Assembly: GCA_036873755.1 (NCBI GenBank)
Contig: JAVTVY010019005.1
Span: 1 to 64,000 of the forward strand
DNA length: 64,000 nt
Direction of reading: 5' to 3'
Source: Hanleya hanleyi
Lineage: Eukaryota; Mollusca; Polyplacophora; Lepidopleurida; Hanleyidae
The position numbers were made by a program, and so were the translations under genes. Shown piece after piece: positions 22,101-34,100 of the stretch. Under the pieces are notes generated by a model. That model was given only the letters and a program-made list of their open reading frames with translations. It had not been told where the DNA came from and ran no database searches. Positions within the stretch are counted from its first letter, which is position 1. Every line of letters begins with the position of its first letter.

Positions 22101-25100
22101 CTATATATTGGTAAATTGGTAAAGTTGTGATCTTATTGCCCTGGCCTGAAACTAAATGTTGGATGGGGCATGGTTTGTCCATTGGGGCATTTGTCCATAG
22201 CTTTTCCATTCGCTGGGGCTTTGTGCAAATCCCAAAGAGACTGCTGTATTGTTCTCATATTATTCATCATTTTCATACAATAGCTATCATTTATCGGGGG
22301 TGGAGACACATTTTGTTGTTGATGTAATACATTATATTGTTGTTGTACATGTAAGATTCATTTCATGCACACCTAATACATCTTGAAGTTTCATACATTT
22401 ATTTGGAAGATATAGCAAGTAAACAATGGCTTTATTCAGTGCATCATTAAAAAATAAAGCCTCTGTGTACTATAAATATAGGTATATAAGGTTCACTGCT
22501 GATATTGGCACAAATGAATATCAAACTACTATTTATAAGTTTTCCCAAGACGTGGAAATTTCAGGTAGAATGCTTTCAACATTGCATGAATATTTTGGAA
22601 GTAGAATGGAAAGAAAACATTTCTGATTACAGCGAAATTATTATGTAAATGATTTGACCACCAATAGATTTTAGAGACTCACCACAAGAAAGCTCATAAC
22701 ACATAATGTTGGAATTAAACCATGGTAAAGATGGACAAAAAAGTAGACAGACACACAGACAGACAAGGACCTGACCAACTAAACATACAAAAGGCACATC
22801 CAGAGACTACATTCTATATTGGGCAGAAGTTTCGTCGACCTGCCTTCAGTAGTTCTCAAAATATGTGAGCCCGGGGAAAAGAAGACGGGCAGACAACAAT
22901 ACCCCTTAACCCAATCAGGTTGAGGGGTAAAATACGAAGCTGCGCATCTGAAAACCCCTCGGCTCTGGGCGCCAGCCATTCATAATGTATTCAATTTAAA
23001 ACAAGACTTCAGGAACACCAAGCAGTCAAGTAACAAATATACAGATTATGAAAAATTTTGCCATTAGAAATGGCCTCAAACGTTACGTCCAATCAGAGAA
23101 ACCGGTATTCATTACATAAGTCTGTTGATGCATCGACGATGTATACCAAATTTTACATCGAACATTTGAAAATTATCTGAGATAGAGATCCCTAATGATT
23201 TCGCATAAATTAAAGATGGCCGCCCATCCTTCCCACCACTCAGAGAAACTGATGTGGTTATTCATTGCAAGTTTCTTGATACATAGATTCTGTATACCAA
23301 GTTTCATATAGAACACTGAAATGGTATCAAAGATAAACATCATTAAAGATTTTGCATAAATTAAAGATGGCCACCAAGGTTTCCGCCCAAGCAGAAAAAC
23401 CAGAACTGTCTATTGATACATCGATGATGCATGCCAAATTTTACAATGAGCACTTGAACCGTATCAGAGATATAGATCATTAATGATTTCGCATAAATTA
23501 AAGATGGCCACCCATCCTTCCCGCCACTCAGAGGAACCGATGTGGTTATTCATTGCAAGTCTCTTGATACATCGATGCTGGATACCAAATTTCATATAGA
23601 ACACTGAAATGGTATCAAAGATATATATCACTGAAGATTTTGCATAAATTAAAGATGGCCGCCAAGGTTCCGCCCAATCAGAAACGCCAGAACTGTCATT
23701 TATCGTAAGTCTATTGATGCTTCGATGATATATACCAAATTTTACATCGAGCACTCGGACAGTATCAGAGATAGAGATCATTAATGATTTTGCATAAATT
23801 AAAGATGGCCGCCCATCCTTCCTGCCACTCAGAGGAACTGATGTGGCTATACATTGCAGATCTCTTGATACATCGATGCTGTATACCAAGTTTCGTATAG
23901 AACACTTGAATGGTATCAGAGATATATATCATTGAAGATTTTGCATAAATTAAAGATGGCCGCCAAGGTTTTCACCGAATCAGGGAAACTGGTTTGGTCA
24001 TTCCTTTGAAGTTTCTTGATGCATCGATGATTTATACCAAGTTTCACACTGAACAGAGAAATGGTACCTAAGATACACAAGATTAATGATTTCGCATAAA
24101 TTAAATATGGCCGCCAAAGTTTCGAACCAATCAGGTCCAGATTCAATAGGGTTCTGGGTCATGAGCATATGGATGTGCAGTGCAAGTTTGGGATGCCTAG
24201 GGTAAGTCGTTCTAAAGATATCTTGGTAACAAGAAAGCTGTGATGGTTTCGCATAAATTAAAGATGGCCGCCAAAGTTTCTACCCAATCAGGTCCAGATT
24301 CAATAGGGTTCTGGGTCACAAGCATACGGATGTGCACTGCAAGTTTGGTGTGCCTAGGGTAAGTCGTTCTGAAGATATCTTGGTAACGAGAAAGGTGTGA
24401 CGGACAGACGGACAGACGGACGGACGGACAGACGGACAGACGTACATGACGACGACAATACCCTTCGGCCAAATTTTGGCCGAGGGGTAAAAAAACTCAT
24501 TGTAATCACACTGCTTCATGTTAAGCATGTGAAAGTTCAATCATCATATCATGAAGTTTTACCAGCAAACATACGAAAAATCTAGAAATAATTTTCTAAA
24601 TATTTGGACCCTTTTCGCTTCCTACCTTGACCATGAGGGCTAATGAATTCCAGCCACTGTTTACTGTTGCATCACCTTGTGTCAACACCTTTGATCTTGC
24701 TGAAATACATGTGCATGGAAAACAAAGTTTAAAAGACAAATCACTTCACTTCTAACAGAAATACAAGTAGTATATTGTACAGGATTTCACTTAGTAACTG
24801 CAACTTAAAACTTTACTGAAACAGCCAAATTGTTTTCTTGATTTCAATTCAGTTATTTCGCTGTACAACTACTCCGATGGATAGGAGGGGTTAAAGGTGA
24901 AATACCGTCAACTGGGGTGACTTTGGACAATTTCGAAGCATTTTCTTTCCCTGTTTCCTTATTAAGCAGGATAGCAGTAATATTAGTGTGTTATATTGTG
25001 AGTCTGGATTAGGTCTTCATAAGTATATATTATTTCCTGTCTTTTTCTTTATTTATGGTTAATATTTTTTTTGTTAAATAGCTGTCCAAAGTCACCCCAT

Positions 25101-28100
25101 AGGTTGGGGTGACTTTGGACATACACATATCTGACATGCCAGTTGCATGCTAAACAACATTTTGTCCAAATTGACATTGTAATAGGGGTGAAATTGGACA
25201 TAAACTGGGTTTTTAAAAATAAAATAACACATACTGAAGGCTCATCTTGCCTCTGTATGTTGAATAAAACAATATCTTTGTTGCTATTGACCGATTTCTG
25301 AACTAGAAGTCTCGCAACCGTAAAACATTAACATGTGCTTCTGTTTTCAAGTCAAACTGATATATTTAACAACATGGAACTGTTAACCACATTTAATAAT
25401 GATTAAAAATCTGCTCCTGGGTAGGTATTTCGGAACTGGGGCACTGTACGACCTTGTTTGTCAAGGTACAATTTTGAAAAGACTTCGCAAGTCATTGACG
25501 TCAAAAGGAAATCCCTATTCTGCCAGTTTCAGGAGGTGTTCTACCATTGCTGCTTCTTCCTGTGTGCTAAATGTAGTTTGTCCACCTCAGCCATTCCACA
25601 CTAAGTGCACATCAAGCTCATTTTTTCAAATGTATCATCCAGGCTGTCCTTCTATATTTTTAGAGTCACCAATATTCCAAGTTTAAAAATATATAAAGCA
25701 TTTGTGTGTTGGGCACCAAGTTATCTTGTTTTGATCCCCCGGGGAAGTAGGCGTGACTGAGCACAGGTTCCGGGCAACAGTGCCTATCTACTGCAACACA
25801 GTGGAAATTTCCAATGATTTCTAGGTCAGACAACTGTCTTCTGTTGTGTGATGTAGGTCAGTAGAAGCAGTGTTGCTGCAGCCACAGAACAGACCAGATA
25901 TCTATTGTGATTTCAGTCTCTGGTGTTTGTGATTCTCCTTATTATTTGGTGTCACGCGAGTCACAAATGTAAGTATTTTATTTCTTACCCACCAGTAAAC
26001 AGAAGTGGGAACTTTTAACCATATATCAAAGACATCTACTGCAGTATATGTCTAAGATTCCAGCAAAGAAAATTTCCTTCGCAAGTTTGAATTGATGCAG
26101 TATGTTCCCTAACTTTGTGTCACGCGAGTCACGTCGTCTTTGTCACACGAGTCACGTACCCATTGCTTCTGCATACTGAGTGTTAGAGGCAACCAGTTGA
26201 TGACATCTTATGTGATGCCTCGCCCAGATTTAGTGAATAACAGAGCAAAGCTTTCGTTCACCGATGACAGTCTCCAAAAAGCAAGAGATGCAGCATTGAG
26301 TGTGCCTGGCACAGACACTGATTATTTCAAGTAATGGTTTCTCTGAGACTGTTTGATGGGACTGAGTAAACTTTAAATGTATAATATAAGGATAAGATGT
26401 AATGTGGGAGATTGTCCTTACATTTTTCCATTATTGAAAGCAGTTTGCACGTTTCCTTTTCAGATCAGAGTTAATGTCACGCGAGTCACAATGTTTTGTG
26501 TTACACGGGTCATATCATTCCATGTACACCAAACTAGAGAGATACACTTCAAATTTCTTCTCAGACAGCCGACTACTGTTGTGTGATGTACTAAGGTCAG
26601 TTGAAGCAGTGTTGCTGCAGCCACAGAACAGACCAGCTATATATATCGTGATTTCAGTCTCTGATGTTTGTAATTCTCCTTATTATTTGGTGTCACGCGA
26701 GTCACAAATGTTAGTATTTTATTTCTTAGCCACTAGTCAACAGAAGTTGGAACTTTTAACCATGTATCTAAGACGTCTACTGCAGTGTATGTCTAAGATT
26801 CCAGCAAAGAAAATTTTATTTGCTGGTTTGAATTAATGCATTATGTTTCCTTAACTTTGTGTCACACGGGTCATGTCATCTTTGTCACACAAGTCACATA
26901 CCCATTTCTTCTTCATACTGAGTGTTAGAGGCAAACAATTGATGACATCTTATGTGAGATGTCTCCCCCAGACCTAGTGAATAACAAAGCGCAGCTTTCG
27001 TTCACCGATGACAGTCTCCAAAAATCAAGTGATGCAGCATTGAGTGTGCCTGGCACACACTGATTATTTCAAGTGATGGTCTCCGAGACTCTGTTTGATG
27101 GGACTGAGTGGACTTCAAACTTATAAGCTTAAGGATTAGAGGTCATGTGGGAGGTTTTCCCTACATTTTTTCATTACTGAAAGCTGTTTGCATGTTTTCT
27201 TTTCAGATCAGAGTTAATGTCACGCGAGTCACAAGTTTTGTGTCACGCGAGTCACAACATTCCATGTACACCAAACTAAAGAGATACACTTCAAATTTCT
27301 TGAGCATCTCAGTTGATGTTCTGTATATACCCGTCCAGTGTTACCTGTACTCCATTAATGACTTAGTCATAAAATGGGTCACAAATCTTAGCGTTTGTAT
27401 GAACGGGTGAGACAAGTGTCTTCGTGCCTGTCACGCGAGTCACGCACTTTGCTTTATTATTTCGGTACTTTCTTGATCAGCATTATTACCTTTGTTCCCT
27501 GTGTTGTAAGTGTCTTGGTTAAAATTGATATAAAACTAACACACTAACTGAAAAAAGTGAGTATTAAATATTTCTGAACAAAATAACTGAGTGACTATGT
27601 CACGCGAGTCACGGTGGAATGGCTGACCTGCTGATCCACCATGGATGCCTTTAATTCTGTTATGGAGTGTGCCTTTCTTCACACTGAATTGCAGGCAGGC
27701 ATCTCGAATTTACATTCCCGCTTGACAGGCTTGGACGGCTTGTTTCAGCGACTCCTCAGTGTAGTTACACTGAATTGCAAGCAGGCATCTCGAATTTACA
27801 TTCCCGCTTGACAGGCTTGGACGGCTTGTTTCAGCGACTCCTCAGTGTAGTTATGTTAGTCTCTTGACTCAGCTATTTTTTGTACATTCGTGGCATGATT
27901 AATTACTTCAAACTAATCAGAAAACAAAAAAATAATGCAAAAAAATGGTCAAAATTTTGTCATCTGGTTGGTGTCCAAAGTCACCCCAAACGGACGATAG
28001 ATCCAGGGGTGACATTGGACACCAACCATACTTCCAACACATGAGGGTTTACCATGTCCACTGTGTTTGTGTGAGTTAATGGTTCTTCTGTCTCTTTGAC

Positions 28101-31100
28101 ACCGGGGTCAGGATTTACTTTCCCCTCATGGGTTAGCGTGGAGGACTAAAAGTTTGACCATATCCAAAATTAGACATCTGAAGTGCCCGGTAAAAGAAAG
28201 AGAAAAAATCACTACCAACAGAGGGTTTACAAAAGAGTTGAATACTATTGAAATCTACAAACCATATACTATTTAAAAAAAAATGAAAGGCAAACAGCTG
28301 CGTGAAATCAACTCAGCTGTTTGGTTCCAAAAATCTTTTTCCCAGTTTTGTCCAAAATCACCCCTTAGTCCAAAGTCACCCCCGTTGACGGTACAAAGGT
28401 TTTCATATTTTCCTTTTGTTTTATGAGCGTCATGGGAGAGCTAATGTAGGAACTGTCAGCTTATTTACCCTCTTTGGTTTTAATTGAATTATTTTGTCTC
28501 CTAGTAGCTTCAGAGAGCCAAGCCCATTCAGAAATGAAATCCATATTCTTTATATGTGCTTGTTTGATGCCAATTTGTGACTTCACATCAGACCACTTGG
28601 TTGGACGTCAATACTTGCAGGCCTTATTTTTTGACGCGAACGCTCGTTCAGGTTACGTGAAGGTTACGCAAATCATATTTTACGCGAACGCGGTCACCGT
28701 TCACGTGGGGCGAATTTGATCTGCCAGCAAGTCACAAGTCGGCATTGTCTGTCTGCACAAAGTGAAAATAAAATAAAAAGTGGCGACAGCGATATTTCCG
28801 CGTATACCGTCCACTTTCTCTTTCTCCTTTTGTCGACTGGCAGGCTAATTTACATGGCCGTGGTTGTTTGATAAATCATGAATTGCTTATGGCCTAGTTA
28901 AATTGTTTGTGTCGGAGTGGTTTCGTTTTCACTGGCCAGACAATTACGCATGCCCAGATGGAAATAGGTCGGCACTGAAACTATTTACCGAGAAGTGGAG
29001 ACTGTCTGGTCGTTGGAATTGACCAATAAATTGAAATAATGGAGGTTATTTGATGCACAATAAATCATTTTGAAACCCTGAACATACATTCAGAACATAT
29101 TTGGCATTTTACAGCTTTAGAAATATTTAGGAACCGCATTTCGGCAAAAATAATGTACCGTTAAACTCACGTAAGCACTGGAATTTTATCACGTTCAGAA
29201 TACTACCGATGCCGATAGACGGTCTGTTTTGCTTCATCTCGACTAAATAACTCGTCTGAATTCTTATAGATGTCACGGTATGTATTCCTGGTTACTCGTA
29301 GCATAACGAATATTGAATATTTATTAAAAATTCCAAGTGAATTGGTAAAAATCCTTTTGTTTACGCGACGTGTGGCTTACCTCAGCAAAACCAAACGACA
29401 TTTAACGATATTTTATGTTAATGAGCAGTTGGAGCAGTTTGACCAATCAGGAAGTCGGGTTACGTCAGGTGACCAGCATTATTCGCGGGTTTATTGGGGT
29501 TGAATGAGAAGGATTCGAAACACATGACCATTTTCACCCAATAAAATCGACGCATTTTTACTATTGACCTGAAATAAGGTTGTGTTGAAATGAAAGCAGA
29601 GTTGTTGCCCTTCAATTTGATATCTTTAACGTGGGGAGGGGCTTCCGGGATTTCGTTGCAGAAGCTTGTAAACAAGGTGCGTTTTACGCGTTTCAACAAA
29701 CTTTTCTGAATAAATGACGCTCTGTTTTACATTTGTAGACGATCTTCACATAACTAAGCGTATTTTTTAGTAATAAACACCGAACTCACGTGAAATAATT
29801 AATGAAATAATACGTTTTATTTGGAGTAAGCCGTGTCTGGTTTGATTTTTCCACACGTGGCTCCAAATTGTTTCGAAAATTTACGTAACCTTTCACGTAA
29901 CCGATCGGTTATGCAACGAAGTTGGTGCGTAACCGAACGATCGGTTACGTACGCTAAAAATCACGCGAACGGTAAATCGTTCACGCCAGATTTTGAAAAA
30001 ATAAGGCCTGTACTTGTAATGTTCAGTCTTTGAGAGGCTGGTCTGACATGACATCGCAATCAACGGAAGATAATCGATGACAGTTTTCAAATCGGTATTC
30101 AGCTGGGCCTGGGGTACCAAATTTTTGAGCTTATAGCAGATAAACTACTTCAAATTTAGTAGATATACCACTATTTCTTTCATCATTCAACCTATATAAT
30201 AAAATACGATGAGGAGAATCTAAAAACCTTTGCATTTCACCTTTATCACTTTTTGATCTACATAAACTGGCATGAACTCATATCACCAGTCAATACTTAG
30301 TATCAATTCTTATTCTTCAACTTTACTGCAACAAATGTTTTCTGATGAAATTATAAATGTGGTTTTCTTCCATTAATTCAAATTTAATCTACAAAACAAC
30401 ACAATTCCAGTCTGATTTCATTTTGTTTGTGAAAGATGCATCAAGCAAAACTCACCCAGATCATTTGTCAGTTGCCAGCTCTTCTTCATAGGGAACAGGA
30501 AGAAGAATAGACCATCAGCTAATGCAGCTAAGCATCCGGCCTTGTTGATTCTGGCTGCCACGTAGACACCATTCGTGTTATTCACAATTCCCACAAAGGC
30601 TTGTGTCAACACATAAACATCCGTCCTACAGACAAAAATAATAGGTGAAAAATCTCCTCCTTTTAGGTACGAGACTATGATTAATGTAAAAGATAGGTAT
30701 GTATCGACATTTCTAGATTGAAAACTGCATTTATTGTCATCAGTTCATGAGGTGATTAAATCATATCAATGAATCATACGTGTACTTGGGGAATCACAGA
30801 ACTTTATTTATTAGTTTTTACCAGTTCGAACTTCCAATAATGTTGAGTGTTTTATTAACGTCCTCTGTACCACACCAGGTGACCGGGCGTTGTAGCACCA
30901 TCTGACGGATGACACCAAAGTATGGAGGGCCAACATTTACCACCTCCCATTGACCAATCTGCTGGGCAAAGTTGTTTGGCTCTGAATGTTCACTGTAATC
31001 TAACAAAAAAAAACAACACACACAATGACTTCAAAAGACACTTAAACCAAAGGGAGATTCAGGTGTTGGGATAGAACATTAACCCTATCTTGTCTAGCCC

Positions 31101-34100
31101 CCCCCCCCCACCTTATCAATCATTCACTGCTTCTCTGGAACGAAGAAAGCTGAAACTTTCAGACTCTTGCATCAATTCCATTTTCATCATTTTGAGACTA
31201 TTTGCGTCATCCTAGGTGGGAAGAAACATGAGAAAATTTCAATTGCGGCAATGAGGTATCCTCAGAAAGTAATTTTTAAACAGGGAAAATTCCCTGTTTC
31301 TTGCCATGCTAGGTGAACTGGCTTATGGGTAATTTCAGAGGTGCGATCTATCCAAGCGGTATGATTTTCATTACAACATCCCTGCGCAAAATGAGAGAAT
31401 GACTGAAAGTTCCGCGTCACTCCGTTTATTGAATGCGCTATGAAGTAGTTCGACCTAGTTTCGAATAATTTCTCTGAATTAATCTCACGACGAGCCGTTT
31501 CTAGGTGCAGATATTGAAGAATATGTCGAATGCGTTTCCTGGACAACACTTCTGCTGATATCTTGAGAGATTTTCTTCGAAAGATTGTGTTTTGTCTGTA
31601 AACTGGTCAATATGGCACAGGTCGTAGTCACGGAATATGCCCACTTCATCTTCGGTTCTGATAGCCAATGAAATACACCGAATTTACGAAAAGACGTCAT
31701 GTTTTAAGATCGGCTGAACCGCACTGCCAAAATTATAGTGCAGTCCCGGTGAGAGAGTTTGAAAAGGAGAGACAAGGAGGCAGTTTCGTTTTCGTTCCAT
31801 CAGTCGACTGGAGAGTTTTGACGCTGTGCGAGTGTGACATTCGGACAGATCGAGGTGTGTAAAACGTTTTATACCCGTCACTGAATTCATTACTTGTTTC
31901 CCGGCGCACACGTGTTAATATTATCAAATAAATGAATGTTGCAAGTTTCCGCGCTACTGCGTGACTGAAAGCATGCACATGGCATGACTGAAAGCCGCCG
32001 TTTTGTGTGCTAAGTTTGAAAACATTTCTTGCAAGGAAAACTTGATTTATTTCATCAAGCGAAAGCATCCTTTTTACTGCAATTTTCACATTGACTGATC
32101 TTATCGTCCTGCATCATTTGTCATCCAGCAAAAATAATGTTCTTGATTCTACCATATCCGTAATGGCAGCTCGTTGAACAGGTCAGGGAAAAGGACTAAC
32201 TGGGATATATATCCCAATTGGGATAAAATATCGCAATTTGAATATTTTTTTCATACTTCCATATGTTCAAGCTGGCATATTGTGCTAGTAGTTCTTCTGT
32301 TCGTTTAAAGACATACAACAGTGGTTATTGATGGGAAGTATACTGCAACAACAGCATCAAAAAGTATTGCACGTAATTGCAATTGCACAGATAATAATGT
32401 CGACGAGAAAAGGTCAGCAAAATTATACAATCGTATTGTCAGTTTTGTGAAGTAGATTCTATCTTGTTTTTGGTAGTTTTGATGCCGAAATCCGACATTG
32501 CCGTTTAGTATGAAAATCGGTGAAAATATCCCAATTAGGATATATTTCAATATCCAAACTTTGATTTAATATCTTAGGTGGGATATATACCCAATCTTAA
32601 TAAATTAATATCCTATCAATGCTCCCCAATCGTATATGTCGCTATGTAGGATCTTACTGATTTCAATTGAATTTTGTGTTCGGAGCGCCCAGCTCATGAA
32701 TATTTAATAGTCTTATGACATCACAACCGCATTTTAACTACTTTACTTGAGTCGGGCAGGGGGGATAGGTTCATGGACTCAAGGTTACGTCAAGGACGAG
32801 TCCATAATTCTACCCCGCATTATGGAGCCAACCTGGCGGGTGGGCGGCAACGTCAGAAGATTCCCCCACAGCTTGGCGTGTGCTTCGGCTGAGCCAACCA
32901 GAAAGCACTTGTCATTACGTTCCCTTCAAAGCACTATGAAAACCTCTCGGGATCGGTCAACACGCGCCTTACTGCAAGCCGGTTAGATCCTAACAGCGAC
33001 ATATCCAAATGGGGAAGCAGTTAGGATTTAATTTTAATTAGATTGGATATATACCCCACTTAGTGCTTTGCTCTGACCTGTTGAAGTTGACAAAATAATT
33101 TTCCGTTTGGGCCAGGCAGTGGAGGTAAATTTATTTTTTGATGTTAATAATGGTTTTCTGTGTCTGTGATTGAATTTTTTAGTAACGTAAGGGTATTTTT
33201 TCTGTGTGCAATTGCTGAATGGATTTTAAAATAATTATTCGATGTACCGGTAGGCATACGTGTAATCTTGAAGAAGACCTATAGGCTACTTATATTATTT
33301 TCTGGTTGTCAATTGCCACACAAATAAATTATGAATATGAATCAGATTCAGTGACTTCATTCTTGTACATGTCTACAATAACAATGTCATTGAGCTTTGG
33401 CTGCCGGTTGCTGTGTGCATGAATACATAAACCATGAATGAAAGCCGATCTGCTTCCTGGGCAACAATGTTCACTATGATGCGGACACCGACCTCTGCAA
33501 TATTGTAGGGTTACTACCAAAATGTTATCTTGTTTAGTTCAGATAATATACAATTTTTAATCTTCGGTGTTGTGTTCTTTATCGGGGAAAGGTAATTTCA
33601 TTGGGTTGTCAAACAATTGTGATAACAGTTGAACGCCTCAACAAAATTGTTTCCATCGTCCACTGGTACCACATATGCAACTCTCATTTGCCTAGACTTT
33701 CTTTACAGTATTGCTGAAGTATCTTCAATAATTAGAGCTAAGCTTCACAAATTCACATCACGTATGCAACGAGAGACACATCAGAAATAGATTGAACAGG
33801 ACCAATTCCTTCCCTGTTTTTTAGCAGCCTTGGATGCTTTCATTTAATCTTTTCTCTATTTTCCCCACATTTTTCTTACCTAAAATGGCATAAAAACCAT
33901 TTATTTTGCCAAAACTAATTATTCTGTATCACGTTAACTTGCTTTTGAGAGAAAATAGTGAAGAATGAAAAAAATCGGGTAATGAGTCCCAAAAATAGGC
34001 GATAAATGGCTTCTGAAAAGATGTCATAATGACGCGGTCATGGTGGACATCTTCATTTTATTTTTATTTTATTATTGTTTTTAATCTAGCCTGACCCAAA

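Larger units (their letters stand above)
24905..28391. mobile_element. 3.5-kb TIR DNA transposon, TA target site
   Basis: It begins CCGTCAACTGGGGTGACTTT and ends with the inverse complement (CCAAAGTCACCCCCGTTGACGG), flanked by TA. The terminal motif GGGGTGACTTTGGAC is repeated inside as hairpins at 25084-25120 (16-bp arms) and 27967-28026 (~20-bp arms). The TA duplication suggests the Tc1/mariner-pogo superfamily, but I recognise no transposase in any frame, so it looks non-autonomous. Confidence 0.75.
24893..30245. mobile_element. Old TIR element interrupted by two later transposons
   Basis: The ends AAAGGTGAAA ... ATTTCACCTTT are inverted, the left one split by the 24905-28391 insertion. 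The middle (28394-28617, 30011-30100) aligns with the uninterrupted inverse copy at 55825-56194. With the two insertions removed, the element would be about 465 bp. Confidence 0.7.

Noticed and set aside
23464..24146. Minus-strand frames of 141 and 76 codons with repeated IFNLCEI-like phrases
   Set aside because: They are translations of the ~150-bp tandem core of a pearl/Helentron-like element; the phrase repeats with the DNA period.
25951..27612. GTCACGCGAGTCAC copies as a CRISPR-like array
   Set aside because: Spacing is 22 to ~340 bp, the spacers are partly duplicated, and the host is an animal.
27641..27811. 56-codon frame with a good start context ([20 protein letters not shown]...)
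   Set aside because: It runs into an 86-bp tandem duplication that shifts its frame, lies within a transposon and has no recognisable homologue.
32747..32986. 79-codon frame inside the 902-bp hAT-like element
   Set aside because: It resembles no transposase and is too short; probably chance in a GC-rich segment.
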